A stretch of DNA of 64,000 nucleotides. Origin: Hymenobacter telluris (GTDB lineage Bacteria; Bacteroidota; Bacteroidia; Cytophagales; Hymenobacteraceae). Each line of letters begins with the position of its first letter. The first letter of the stretch is position 1. The notes beneath the pieces were generated by a model that was not told the origin of the DNA, searched no databases, and saw nothing but the letters and a program-made list of their open reading frames with translations. The stretch covers positions 372,001 to 436,000 of the forward strand of contig NZ_JAFLQZ010000004.1 of assembly GCF_017313265.1 (NCBI RefSeq). Direction: 5' to 3'. The position numbers and the translations under genes are program-made. Below are positions 8,347 through 16,572 of the stretch, one piece after another.

Positions 8347-10062
8347 ATGTCCCTTCCCATCAACCGGCAGGCGTACGCCGATATGTACGGCCCCACCACC
8401 GGCGACAAAGTGCGCCTCGGCGACACCGATTTGCTGATTGAAGTCGAGCAGGACTACACCGTGTACGGCGAGGAATGCAAGTTCGGGGGCGGCAAGGTGC
8501 TGCGCGACGGTATGGGCCAGGCCGCCGGTATTGCGCAAGCCGATGCCCTGGACTTGCTGATTACCAACGCGCTGGTCGTGGACTACACCGGCATCTACAA
8601 GGCGGATATCGGCATCAGGCACGGGCGGATTGTGGGCATTGGCAAGGCCGGCAACCCGCACATCATGCCCGGCGTCACGCCCGGTATGGTGGTGGGCGTC
8701 ACCACCGAAGTTATTGCCGGCGAAGGCCAGATTCTGACGGCCGGGGCCATTGACTGCCACATTCACTTCATTAGCCCCCAGCAGATTCCGGAGGCGCTGG
8801 CTTCGGGTATTACTACCATGGTGGGCGGCGGCACGGGTCCGGCGGCGGGCACCACGGCTACCACCTGCACGCCGGGCGCGTTCTACCTGGAAATGATGCT
8901 GCGCGCCACCGAGGCGTACCCGCTGAACTTCGGCTTCCTGGGCAAAGGCAACACGTCGCGTCCGGAGGGTCTAGTTGAGCAGGTGGAAGCCGGCGCCCTG
9001 GGCTTCAAGCTGCACGAAGACTGGGGCACCACTCCCGCTGCCATCGACCAGTGCCTCACCATTGCCGAGCAGTACGACGTGCAGGTGTGCATCCACACCG
9101 ATACGCTCAACGAAAGCGGCTTCGTGGAAACCAGCACGGCCGCCTTCAAGGGCCGCACCATTCACGCCTACCACACCGAAGGCGCCGGCGGCGGCCACGC
9201 CCCCGACATCATCAAAATCTGCGGCGAACCGAACGTCATTCCCTCGTCCACCAACCCCACGCGGCCCTTCACGGTCAACACCATCGATGAGCACCTGGAC
9301 ATGCTGATGGTGTGCCACCACCTCGACAGGAACATTCCCGAGGACGTGGCTTTTGCCGAAAGCCGCATCCGGGGCGAAACCATTGCTGCCGAAGATATTC
9401 TGCACGATATGGGCGCCTTGAGCATCATCAGCTCCGACTCGCAGGCCATGGGCCGGGTGGGCGAAGTGCTGACCCGCACCTGGCAAACCGCCCACAAAAT
9501 GGCCCAGCAGCGCGGCCCCCTCCCCGAGGACGCCGGCCGCGGCCACCACAATTTCCGGGTGAAGCGCTACGTGGCCAAGTACACCATCAACCCCGCCCGC
9601 GCCCACGGTTTCGCCAACGAAATAGGCTCCGTGGAGCTGGGCAAGCTAGCTGACCTGGTGCTCTGGAAGCCGCAGTTTTTCGGTGCCCGCCCCGAGATGA
9701 TTATCAAAGGCGGCGTGATTGTGCAGTCGCAGATGGGCGACGCCAACGCCTCCATCCCGACGCCCCAACCGGCCTTTTCGCGCCCCATGTTCGGCGCCCT
9801 GGGCTTGGCCATCGGTGCAACGTCGATGGTGTTTGTCTCGCAGGCTTCGGTGGCGCATGTGCAGGCCAACTACGGCCTCACCAAGCAGGTAGTGGCCGTG
9901 AAAGGCTGCCGCACCGTGAGCAAGAAAGACATGGCCCTCAACGACTACCTGCCCAACATCGAAGTGGACCCCGAAACCTACCGCGTGACGGTGGACGGCG
10001 TGCATCTGACCTGTGAGCCAGCTACCAAGCTGCCGCTGGCGCAGCTGTATAATTTGTTTTAG
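8347..10062 (+). CDS. ureC: Urease alpha subunit
   Basis: Catalytic urease subunit (urea + H2O to ammonia and carbamate), 571 aa, full length. Active-site residues are visible: His138 and His140 (CHIHF), Lys221 for carbamylation and His223 (GFKLHEDWG), His250, His276 ([13 protein letters not shown]), flap His324 (MVCHHLD) and Asp364 (SSDSQAMGR). The N-terminus [29 protein letters not shown] is typical. It follows the AT-rich endonuclease gene and precedes ureF, with a long inverted repeat between. Activity requires nickel, CO2 and the Ure accessory proteins encoded nearby. Confidence 0.97.
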   Translation: MSLPINRQAYADMYGPTTGDKVRLGDTDLLIEVEQDYTVYGEECKFGGGKVLRDGMGQAAGIAQADALDLLITNALVVDYTGIYKADIGIRHGRIVGIGKAGNPHIMPGVTPGMVVGVTTEVIAGEGQILTAGAIDCHIHFISPQQIPEALASGITTMVGGGTGPAAGTTATTCTPGAFYLEMMLRATEAYPLNFGFLGKGNTSRPEGLVEQVEAGALGFKLHEDWGTTPAAIDQCLTIAEQYDVQVCIHTDTLNESGFVETSTAAFKGRTIHAYHTEGAGGGHAPDIIKICGEPNVIPSSTNPTRPFTVNTIDEHLDMLMVCHHLDRNIPEDVAFAESRIRGETIAAEDILHDMGALSIISSDSQAMGRVGEVLTRTWQTAHKMAQQRGPLPEDAGRGHHNFRVKRYVAKYTINPARAHGFANEIGSVELGKLADLVLWKPQFFGARPEMIIKGGVIVQSQMGDANASIPTPQPAFSRPMFGALGLAIGATSMVFVSQASVAHVQANYGLTKQVVAVKGCRTVSKKDMALNDYLPNIEVDPETYRVTVDGVHLTCEPATKLPLAQLYNLF

Positions 10063-10065
10063 AAA

Positions 10066-10193
10066 CTAGTTCCCCTCCTCAGATGAGGATGGGTAAGGGG
10101 TGGTTGACCAGTCGTTGAACGATCATTAGATCTGGTTTTCTAGTTCTAGTTTTTCAACCACCCCTAACCCCTCCTCATCTGAGGGGAATCTAG
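10066..10193. repeat. Long inverted repeat between ureC and ureF
   Basis: The arm at about 10066-10107 (CTAGTTCCCCTCCTCAGATG.. AAGGGGTGGTTGA) is nearly complementary to about 10153-10193 (TCAACCACCCCTAACCCC.. GGGGAATCTAG), with a 45-bp centre. It starts right after the ureC stop and may form a strong mRNA hairpin or attenuator. Confidence 0.85.
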
Positions 10194-10226
10194 CTTTTAG
10201 CTATAACTCCCGTCATCTTTTTCCCC

Positions 10227-10898
10227 ATGCAATTCGTCCGGCTGCTGCACCTTGTGGATTCTGCCTTGCCTACGGGCTCGTTTGCGTATTCGTATGGCTT
10301 GGAAAGCAGCTTCACGTTTGGGCTGGTGAAGACACCAGGAGACTTCCGCCAGCAGTTGTACACGTATTTGCAGCAGGCAGCCAGCCTGGAGCTGCCATTC
10401 ATGCACTCCTGCTTTACGCTGCCGGAGCTAGGCGAGGAAATGCGGCAACTAGCCGAAGAATACGATGCGCAGCTGCTGGTACCGGCGCTGCACCGCGCCA
10501 GCATCACGCAGGGCAAAACCTGGCTGAAGCTACTTACCTCGTTTTACCCCGAGGCTCGGCTACCCGCGCTTAGCACTTGGTTTGCAGCGCAGAAGCTGCC
10601 GCTACATTTCACGCTCAGCTTCACGCTGGCGCTGAAACGGGCCGGCTTTGCCCTGGCTGATTTACAAGCCGTGTATCTGCACATAGCTTTGCGCGACCAA
10701 CTCAGCGCCGCCATCCGGCTGGGTTTCCTGGGGCCGTTGGAAGGCCACCGCCTCCAGCACGATTTCTACGCGGTATTCGAGCATTTGCTGGCCGAACACG
10801 GCGGCAAGCCCTATCATGAAGCCGCCCGCTCGGCCTTCCTGCTGGATACCGCCCAACTATTGCACGAAGATATTTACTCGAAGCTGTTTCAGAACTGA
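10227..10898 (+). CDS. ureF: Urease accessory protein UreF
   Basis: A 223-aa cytosolic accessory protein that works with UreD and UreG to deliver nickel into the urease active site. The family motif DSALPTGSFAYSYGLESSF is at residues 11-29, and the mostly helical body and length agree with UreF. The ATG at 10227 begins MQFVRLLHLVDSALPTGSF, the usual N-terminus. It sits between two different long inverted repeats (10066-10193 and 10921-11016), so coupling to ureC and ureG is less tight than in classic operons. Confidence 0.93.
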   Translation: MQFVRLLHLVDSALPTGSFAYSYGLESSFTFGLVKTPGDFRQQLYTYLQQAASLELPFMHSCFTLPELGEEMRQLAEEYDAQLLVPALHRASITQGKTWLKLLTSFYPEARLPALSTWFAAQKLPLHFTLSFTLALKRAGFALADLQAVYLHIALRDQLSAAIRLGFLGPLEGHRLQHDFYAVFEHLLAEHGGKPYHEAARSAFLLDTAQLLHEDIYSKLFQN

Positions 10899-10920
10899 GT
10901 AATGTGCTGATTAAACCGAC

Positions 10921-11016
10921 ACGTCATGCTGAGCTTGCCGAAGCATCTCGCGTGCTGAGGTTGCAATAGTAATCCTGTGTCAGCACGCGAGATGCTTCGC
11001 AAGCTCAGCATGACGT
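10921..11016. repeat. Long inverted repeat between ureF and ureG
   Basis: The arm at 10921-10958 (ACGTCATGCTGAGCTTG..) pairs with 10980-11016 with a single extra C in the left arm and a 21-bp centre. It resembles a dispersed repeat in its arm-centre-arm layout and its position filling a gap; no open reading frame is inside. Confidence 0.88.
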
Positions 11017-11066
11017 TCTATTTTGCAGCAATCATTTCACTCATTGAAAATTAGCACATCAATACC

Positions 11067-11822
11067 ATGGCTTTTGCTGATAAACTCGCCCTCTTACTGC
11101 ACGGTCACACGCACGAGGTAATGGAGTCGCCGGGCGACTTCACCGAGCGGGAAACGCGCCGGCTCCCCTCCTACCGCAACTTCCGCAAGCGCGCTTTCAC
11201 GGTGGGTATTGGCGGGCCGGTGGGCACAGGCAAAACTGCGCTGCTCAAGGCGCTGTGTGAGCGGCTGCGCAATGAGTTCGAGCTGGGCGTGGTCACCAAC
11301 GACATTTTCACCCGTGAAGACGCCGAGTTTCTGATTCGCAACAGTGCCCTGAGCGCCGACCGGATTGTGGGCGTGGAAACCGGCGGCTGCCCGCACGCCG
11401 CCATCCGGGAAGATATTTCCGTGAACATGGACGCCCTGGAAGCCCTCATGGTGCGCTTCCCCACCCTGGATTTGCTGTTCGTGGAAAGCGGCGGCGACAA
11501 CCTGGCCGCCCACTTCAGCCGGGAGCTGGTCGACTATTCCATCTACGTTATCGACGTGTCGGGCGGCGACAAAATCCCGCGCAAAGGCGGCCCCGGCATC
11601 ACCCAGTCGGACCTGCTGGTTATCAACAAAATCGACCTCAAAGACCTGATCCGGGCCGACCTGGGCGTGATGGAGCGCGACTCCCAGCGCATGCGCGGTG
11701 AAGGCCCGTTCCTCTTCGCCCGCGCCCTCGACGGCTTCGGCCTCGACGAAATCATCAGCCACATTCACGCTGCCAAAGCCCGCGCCTTTGCTTCCGTGAG
11801 CGAAGACCGGCGGCCGCGTTAG
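11067..11822 (+). CDS. ureG: Urease accessory GTPase UreG
   Basis: A SIMIBI-class GTPase that powers nickel insertion into urease. The P-loop [11 protein letters not shown] is at residues 49-59, followed by [31 protein letters not shown] (the Cys-Pro-His nickel-binding motif), FVESGGDNL, and NKIDL for guanine recognition. The protein is 251 aa, with roughly 35 more residues before the P-loop than usual; this extension contains HGHTHE, which could bind metal in the absence of a visible ureE (inference). The extension is in frame with the ATG at 11067. Convergent with ureD. Confidence 0.95.
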   Translation: MAFADKLALLLHGHTHEVMESPGDFTERETRRLPSYRNFRKRAFTVGIGGPVGTGKTALLKALCERLRNEFELGVVTNDIFTREDAEFLIRNSALSADRIVGVETGGCPHAAIREDISVNMDALEALMVRFPTLDLLFVESGGDNLAAHFSRELVDYSIYVIDVSGGDKIPRKGGPGITQSDLLVINKIDLKDLIRADLGVMERDSQRMRGEGPFLFARALDGFGLDEIISHIHAAKARAFASVSEDRRPR

Positions 11823-11824
11823 GC

Positions 11825-11917
11825 TGTAGCGCGAAGCCTTTGCTTCGCGTATCGTTGCTGTAGTATAACACCACCCGCCGGTTGTTCAACTGATACGTGA
11901 AGCAAAGACTTCGCGCA
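11825..11917. repeat. Inverted repeat between convergent ureG and ureD
   Basis: The arm TAGCGCGAAGCCTTTGCTTC.. near 11827 is nearly complementary to GATACGTGAAGCAAAGACTTC.. near 11892. The left arm (11825-11849) is an exact inverted copy of 4052-4076. Lying between convergent stops, it may act as a bidirectional terminator. Confidence 0.82.
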
Positions 11918-11920
11918 ACG

Positions 11921-12778
11921 TTAATACTTGCGGGCCAGCGGGTTGTAGCTGAAGAAGGCTTCTTCGGCCAGCACGGCCAATAGCTGGGCGCACAGCGGCT
12001 GCAAGGCGTGGCGGCTGTGCGCGCTGGCCCGCAGCACGTACACCTCGGGCCGGACCTGCGCAACAGCTACCAGACAGTCGTGGCCGCTTAGGTCGAACTG
12101 GGGCGTGTCGGGCAGGGGCATGCGGAGCTGTTCGAGCAGCTGGGCCAGGCGGGTGAAACGGGGGTCGGTGGGGTTGCCCACCAGGTACAGCGAGAAGGTG
12201 GTTTGGTAGGCGCCGAAGTTGGCCGGCGACGTGGCAATGTGCTCGGTTGGGTGAAAACTAAACCGATCCAGCAACACCAGGCGGCCTTCACGGCGCACTT
12301 GCAGCTCCGAGAAAAACGAGTGAAACTCGAATTTTTCGCCGATATCCATCCGGCCGGAATGCAGCCAGTCCACTACCAGCAGCAACGAATTGGCGGCCAG
12401 GTTCCAGTGCTGAAGCTGGCGGTAGCGGCTGCCGGCCTGCGGTACTACGGGGTCGGGAAACACCACGGCCAGCGCATCATCGGCTAGCGTCCCCGCCACG
12501 TGCTGCTCGGCCACCTGCCCGTCAATCGACTTGAATATCTTGGTGTTCGACTGCGAACTGACGAACAGCCGCGTGCCCGCGCCCCCTGTGATACGCAGCC
12601 GGATAGTGTCGCCGGCTACCATGCCGCCGCCGTAGCTGGACAGCACCACGTGGCACGAGCCGACTGGCGCGGCAGGATTCAGAAGCTTGAGCGGCTGTAG
12701 GTTACGGCAGGTAATGAGGCGGTTGCGGCCCTGCACCTGCGCCACTTCCAGCTCACTCCAATCAGTAACAGAGGGCAT
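11921..12778 (-). CDS. ureD: Urease accessory protein UreD
   Basis: A 285-aa scaffold protein of the UreD-UreF-UreG activation complex, through which nickel is thought to travel to the UreC active site. Family motifs are PVGSCHVVLSSYGGGMVAGDTIRL near residues 38-61, TRLFVSSQSNTKIFKS near 69-84, and FPDPVVPQAGSRY in the middle. It is encoded on the strand opposite to the other urease genes and convergent with ureG, so it must be transcribed from its own promoter, upstream of which lies a divergent AraC-type regulator. The start at 12778 (MPSVTDWSELEV) gives a typical length. Confidence 0.92.
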   Translation of the reverse strand: MPSVTDWSELEVAQVQGRNRLITCRNLQPLKLLNPAAPVGSCHVVLSSYGGGMVAGDTIRLRITGGAGTRLFVSSQSNTKIFKSIDGQVAEQHVAGTLADDALAVVFPDPVVPQAGSRYRQLQHWNLAANSLLLVVDWLHSGRMDIGEKFEFHSFFSELQVRREGRLVLLDRFSFHPTEHIATSPANFGAYQTTFSLYLVGNPTDPRFTRLAQLLEQLRMPLPDTPQFDLSGHDCLVAVAQVRPEVYVLRASAHSRHALQPLCAQLLAVLAEEAFFSYNPLARKY

Positions 12779-12981
12779 TCAGCAGGCGTTAGGCTGCAAT
12801 ATAGCGGACGGACGGTTGCAGCTGGCCCGCTTGCAAACAGCTTCAGGCTTCGATAAGCTTACCGTTTCGCGGATTTCGTTGCGGGCGGCGGGTCATAAAA
12901 TATAGCAGCTGGTTGCTCGTCTTTACCAAGGAAACTCCCTGCTGGCGCGGGCAAAGCCGACTGCCCGCGCTGTTCAATTCT

Positions 12982-13905
12982 ATGCCAGCCTCTCCTTCCA
13001 AGCCCATTACCACTTACCAGACCAGCAACTTCCTGGAGCAGTTTATGCCGGATGCTTCGGCCTTCAAAAAGCTGCGCATGGAAGGGTCGGAGTGGTTTTT
13101 TATTGTGGCCGTGGAGCAGATGTACGCGCAATTCAAGCAAGCCATTCCCCCTTCGCGCTCTACGGCGCATAGTTTGCTCTACCTTACGTCGGGGGCCGCG
13201 CGCATGCGCATCGGCAACGAGCAGTACACCATTCGGCAGCACGAGCTACTCCTGGTACGGGCCGGGCAGCTCTATTCCTTTGAGCCCGGCGACGAGAATA
13301 CCGGTTTTCTGATTCACTTCCGCCACGACATGCTGCGGGCCAAGCTCAACGCCACCGATACCCCGCTGGCTTTCGGGTTTCTGGAGTTTTGGGGCCGCCC
13401 GTTCATTGCACTCGATGCCGAAACGGCCGGCTTCGTGGAAGACGTGCTGCGGCGCCTGCTGGCCGAGTACAACGCCCGCGAGTTACAGTATCCCGATATT
13501 TTGCGGGCTTATCTGCTGGCGCTGCTGCACGAGCTGAACCGGGCGTACGTGGCTACTCCCGTGGCACCGCAGTCAACGGCGCTGGTTATTACCAATCGGT
13601 TCAAGCAGCTGGTAGCCACCTCTTTGAAATCGGCGCATTCTGTTCGTGACTATGCCAGTTTGCTGCACATCACGCCCAACCACCTCACCAAATCGGTGCG
13701 CAGCGTGACAGGAAAGGCGCCGGCGAAGTGGCTGGAGGAAAGTATCGTGCTGGAGGCTAAGGCCCTGCTTTTTCAGAGTACCCTGGCGGTGAGCGAAATA
13801 GCCCTGGAAGTGGGAGTAGCCGACCCATCTTACTTCAGCCGGCTGTTCAAGAAGCACACCGGAATGTCGCCGCTGGCGTTCCGCAGAATGATTGGAAAGT
13901 CCTGA
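12982..13905 (+). CDS. AraC-family transcriptional regulator
   Basis: A 307-aa DNA-binding regulator with an N-terminal cupin-like sensing domain (about residues 40-190; YTIRQHELLLVRAGQLYSFEPGD) and a C-terminal double helix-turn-helix (about 215-305). The HTH part reads LLHITPNHLTKSVRSVTGKAP ... SEIALEVGVADPSYFSRLFKKHTGMSPLAFRR, the canonical AraC signature. An internal ATG at 12982 was chosen since residues upstream look untranslated. It is divergent from ureD with about 200 bp between them, so it may regulate ureD, itself or the small membrane genes downstream; which is not determinable. Ligand unknown. Confidence 0.88.
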   Translation: MPASPSKPITTYQTSNFLEQFMPDASAFKKLRMEGSEWFFIVAVEQMYAQFKQAIPPSRSTAHSLLYLTSGAARMRIGNEQYTIRQHELLLVRAGQLYSFEPGDENTGFLIHFRHDMLRAKLNATDTPLAFGFLEFWGRPFIALDAETAGFVEDVLRRLLAEYNARELQYPDILRAYLLALLHELNRAYVATPVAPQSTALVITNRFKQLVATSLKSAHSVRDYASLLHITPNHLTKSVRSVTGKAPAKWLEESIVLEAKALLFQSTLAVSEIALEVGVADPSYFSRLFKKHTGMSPLAFRRMIGKS

Positions 13906-13962
13906 TTTCGGCTTTTTCTGTGCTAACGGCAGCTAGCAGCAGCCCCGACCTTTGTGGCTCCT

Positions 13963-13998
13963 AAGTGGCCAGCCCCACGTTTTGTGGGGCGGCCACTT
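13963..13998 (+). terminator. Hairpin terminator after AraC gene
   Basis: AAGTGGCC(A)GCCCCAC pairs with GTGGGGCGGCCACTT around GTTTT and is followed by CGGTTTT. It falls 58 bp after the AraC stop and argues against using the TTG at 13952 as the start of the next gene. Confidence 0.7.
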
Positions 13999-14032
13999 CG
14001 GTTTTGCTACTCTTGTTACTGGCTGTTTTCCT

Positions 14033-14494
14033 GTGTACTCTACGTTGTTGTTTCTGCACTCATTGGGCCGGTGGGCGGTAGTGGGCGGGCTTGTGTACGG
14101 CATTGCCCGGGCTTACCGGGGCTGGCTCGGCAACCAGCCGTTCACGCCCCTCGATAACACCATCCGGCATACGGTGGCCACCATTGCGCACGTGCAATTG
14201 ATGCTTGGCTACGCGCTGTATTTCGTGAGTCCGTTGCTGAAAACCTTTCACTTGCGGGATGCCGAGCACGACCCCGGTACGCTGTTTTTCGGTTTCCAGC
14301 ACGTAGCCGCCATGACGGTAGCCATTGTGGTCCTCACCATCGGCGCGGCGCGGGCCAAACGCCAACCAACCAGCACCGCTCAATTCCGCACGATGGCGCT
14401 CTGGTTTACGGCTGCGCTGCTGCTGATTTTGCTGGCTATTCCGTGGCCCTTTTCGCCGCTTGCCAGCCGCCCCTACTTCCGATTCCCCTTTTAA
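14033..14494 (+). CDS. Small four-helix membrane protein
   Basis: About 153 aa, integral inner-membrane protein with four hydrophobic helices. Distinctive residues are LHSLGRW at the start, a conserved His in HTVATIAHVQLMLGYALY, and GFQHVAAM. It resembles small Bacteroidota proteins often labelled cytochrome b-like, whose paired His residues might bind haem; this is a weak inference. The GTG at 14033 (VYSTLLFLHSLGRW) is preferred to the TTG at 13952, because a strong hairpin lies between the two. Followed 8 bp later by a DUF3817 gene, so probably co-transcribed. Confidence 0.7.
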   Translation: MYSTLLFLHSLGRWAVVGGLVYGIARAYRGWLGNQPFTPLDNTIRHTVATIAHVQLMLGYALYFVSPLLKTFHLRDAEHDPGTLFFGFQHVAAMTVAIVVLTIGAARAKRQPTSTAQFRTMALWFTAALLLILLAIPWPFSPLASRPYFRFPF

Positions 14495-14502
14495 GTTCAC
14501 TG

Positions 14503-14817
14503 ATGCTGAAAACCCCTATTGGCCGCCTCCGCCTACTTGGCCTGCTGGAAGGCCTTTCGCTCTTGTTGCTGGTTGGCGTAGCTGTGCCGCTCAAGTATCT
14601 GTCCCACGACCCAAGCCTGGTACGGGCCATCGGCCCCATTCACGGCTTGCTGTTCTTGCTTTTCGTGCTGAATACCTTGCGGGTAGGCGTCGAGTATCAC
14701 TGGCGTTTCGCCACCACCACCTGGAAAGTGCTGCTCGCGTGCATTGTACCTTTCGGCACGTTCTACGTTGACCGCAAAATCCTGGCGCCCATGCAGAAAG
14801 ACGGAATGAATTCTTAA
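14503..14817 (+). CDS. DUF3817-family membrane protein
   Basis: A 104-aa protein with three hydrophobic helices. RLRLLGLLEGLSLLLLVGVAVPLKY and the GPIHGLLFLLFV segment with a conserved His are characteristic of DUF3817. The function of the family is unknown; relatives are small, standalone or fused membrane proteins. The start at 14503 follows the previous stop by 8 bp. The end is closed by a perfect bidirectional terminator shared with the convergent hydrolase gene. Confidence 0.85.
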   Translation: MLKTPIGRLRLLGLLEGLSLLLLVGVAVPLKYLSHDPSLVRAIGPIHGLLFLLFVLNTLRVGVEYHWRFATTTWKVLLACIVPFGTFYVDRKILAPMQKDGMNS

Positions 14818-14863
14818 CCAGAAAACCTTGTGTAGCTACGCAACGCCCAAAAGCCTGCACAAC

Positions 14864-14920
14864 AAAGCCGCCGGACTACAGCAGCGCTACCAGTGAGCGG
14901 TACTGTGGTCCGGCGGCTTT
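14864..14920. terminator. Bidirectional terminator
   Basis: AAAGCCGCCGGACTACA pairs with TGTGGTCCGGCGGCTTT (one mismatch) between the convergent DUF3817 and dienelactone hydrolase genes. Confidence 0.85.
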
Positions 14921-14965
14921 GCGTGAAACGGATGCCGCATTGCGTTGCTCGTTTCAGGAAGCAGC

Positions 14966-15670
14966 TTAACCCAGCTTTTCCTGGAAGAAGGTTAGCGTCA
15001 TAGCCCAGGCTTCGGCGGCGGCCTGTGGGTGGTAGCTGGGCCGTTCGTCGCAGTGGAAACCGTGGTCGGCGTAGGAAATGACGGTGTTGATGTAAGGCTT
15101 GCCAGCGGCGTCTATGGCCTCGGTTACTTCCGTGATGTGCGCTTTGCTGATGTGCTGGTCGAGGCCACCCCAGAAGAACAGGTGCGGCGCGTGCAGGTCG
15201 GTGGCCCGGTTTTTCAGGTGCTGGGTGCCCCCGCCGTAGTACGACACGGCCGCCGCCAGCGGCAGCACCGCATTAGCCAGAAACGACACCCGCCCACCCA
15301 GGCAAAACCCGATGCTCCCAATTTTATCGGTCACGTTGTCCTGCGCTTGCAGCCACGCGTGGGCGGCCTGCAAGTCGGCCGTCAAGCCTTCGGGCGTAAT
15401 GGCCTGAAAGTGCGGGGCGGCGCTGGGAAAGTCGCTGTAGGGAATTTCCAGGCCTGGCGCGGCGCTCCGGTGAAACAGCTCGGGCGCTATAACCACGTAG
15501 CCGGCCGCGGCCAGCCGGTCGGCCACGTTGCGGATGTGGCCGTTTACGCCAAAGGCTTCCTGCAACAAAATAATGCCGGGGTGCGGGCCGGGGCCGGCCG
15601 GGAAAGCAGTGTAGGCTTGCAGACTGGTGCCATCAGGGGCGTGCAGCGCAACAGCGTGGGGGTAGCTCAT
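14966..15670 (-). CDS. Dienelactone hydrolase family protein
   Basis: A 234-aa cytosolic alpha/beta hydrolase of the DLH family. The catalytic triad is visible: nucleophile Cys123 in GFCLGG, Asp171 in GGLDQHI and His203 in ADHGFHCDER; Glu38 in LLQEAFG corresponds to the residue that positions the Cys. Members hydrolyse dienelactones in chloroaromatic breakdown, but many bacterial homologues act on unknown esters or lactones, and no aromatic-degradation genes are near. The start MSYPHAVALHAPDG is typical of the family. Confidence 0.9.
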   Translation of the reverse strand: MSYPHAVALHAPDGTSLQAYTAFPAGPGPHPGIILLQEAFGVNGHIRNVADRLAAAGYVVIAPELFHRSAAPGLEIPYSDFPSAAPHFQAITPEGLTADLQAAHAWLQAQDNVTDKIGSIGFCLGGRVSFLANAVLPLAAAVSYYGGGTQHLKNRATDLHAPHLFFWGGLDQHISKAHITEVTEAIDAAGKPYINTVISYADHGFHCDERPSYHPQAAAEAWAMTLTFFQEKLG

Positions 15671-15864
15671 GGAGTTTATAGGGAGTGGTTGGTGTGCGGT
15701 AGCGGCTTGCTACTTACTACTTGTACCTCAGTAACCAACGTATTGGGCAGGTAGGTACGTCCTCCTCGGAAGCTGGCAGCCCGGTGTTTTGTTTTGCGGG
15801 CGGTTGGGGGCTGACACGAAAATTACCGTCGGAAAAGGCAAGGAGCATTCATTATTATGTTACG

Positions 15865-15897
15865 CCTTGTTAATGCAGCAATGCTGCATTAACAAGG
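15865..15897. promoter_or_regulatory. Perfect 33-bp palindrome, candidate operator
   Basis: The 16-nt arm CCTTGTTAATGCAGCA is followed by one A and its exact complement TGCTGCATTAACAAGG. It ends 8 bp before the -7 element at 15906, so it covers the -33 region of the iron-type operon that follows. Without a T-tract it looks like a binding site for a dimeric regulator rather than a terminator. Confidence 0.7.
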
Positions 15898-15905
15898 ATT
15901 GTTTC

Positions 15906-15913
15906 TACCTTTG
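15906..15913 (+). promoter_or_regulatory. -7 promoter element
   Basis: TACCTTTG matches TAnnTTTG and lies 23 bp before the GTG start of the His-rich small protein, immediately downstream of the palindrome. Confidence 0.65.
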
Positions 15914-15936
15914 CCGCTCATTGGCAGCAAGCAAGC

Positions 15937-16287
15937 GTGCAAAACTGGCGTAGAATTACAGCTTGGTGGTTTATTGTGTTGCTCGTCCGGGTGCTTACCC
16001 CGGAGGCGGCTATGCTGCGCCTGCACTTTCACCAGCACTCGGAAGATGCGCCACTTGCCGCGCCAACTGTGAAGGCAGGAACCAAAGCCGTTCTCTCGCC
16101 CAAGCACCAGCACTGCCACATTGAGCAGCTCTATGATTCGCCCTTCCAGCCAGCGGTACCACTGAGCCTGGAGCCCCCCGTGCAGCTGCTTGCCTACGCC
16201 GTGTACCGGCCGCAGGCTCCCGTTTGCCGCGCCTTCCATCTGCTTGATGGCGCCTCCCTGCGCGGCCCTCCCGCTCACCGTGCCTAA
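15937..16287 (+). CDS. His-rich small membrane-anchored protein
   Basis: A 116-aa protein with one N-terminal hydrophobic segment (TAWWFIVLLVRVLTPEAA) and His-rich stretches (LRLHFHQHSEDA, SPKHQHCHIEQLYD) that could bind metal. It ends in LRGPPAHRA. The GTG at 15937 is 23 bp downstream of a good -7 element. Small His-rich proteins of this style often precede TonB receptors in Bacteroidota metal operons; here a siderophore-type receptor follows 285 bp downstream. The function is unassigned; a role in metal sensing or transfer is speculative. Confidence 0.65.
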   Translation: MQNWRRITAWWFIVLLVRVLTPEAAMLRLHFHQHSEDAPLAAPTVKAGTKAVLSPKHQHCHIEQLYDSPFQPAVPLSLEPPVQLLAYAVYRPQAPVCRAFHLLDGASLRGPPAHRA

Positions 16288-16572
16288 ACGCTGATTTCAC
16301 CGCCGCTAGTTGCGGCCGGGTTGGGTTTGCACTGTTCCGTAGTAGCTTCTGCGGGCACTTGCCAATGGTAAGCAGTACTTACCGGCTATGCTTTCTGCTG
16401 CTTCAATGAAGCCAGCTGAGCGCCCCTATTCACTTGTCGAGCAAGGCCTTGTGCCTCGCAGCTAGTGTAGCTGCACTGGGCTGCTGTGGGCTAGCCATAG
16501 CCTATTTCCCTTTTCTTCTGATTTATCCCGGCACGCGGCGCTGGCCGCCGTGGCCGGGTATGCCCCTTTTTC

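Noticed and set aside
13952..14032. TTG start for the four-helix membrane protein
   Set aside because: A strong hairpin (13963-13998) lies between; the GTG at 14033 gives a family-like N-terminus.
15865..15897. Palindrome as intrinsic terminator of the dienelactone hydrolase side
   Set aside because: The upstream gene is on the other strand and reads away, and there is no T-tract, so an operator is more likely.
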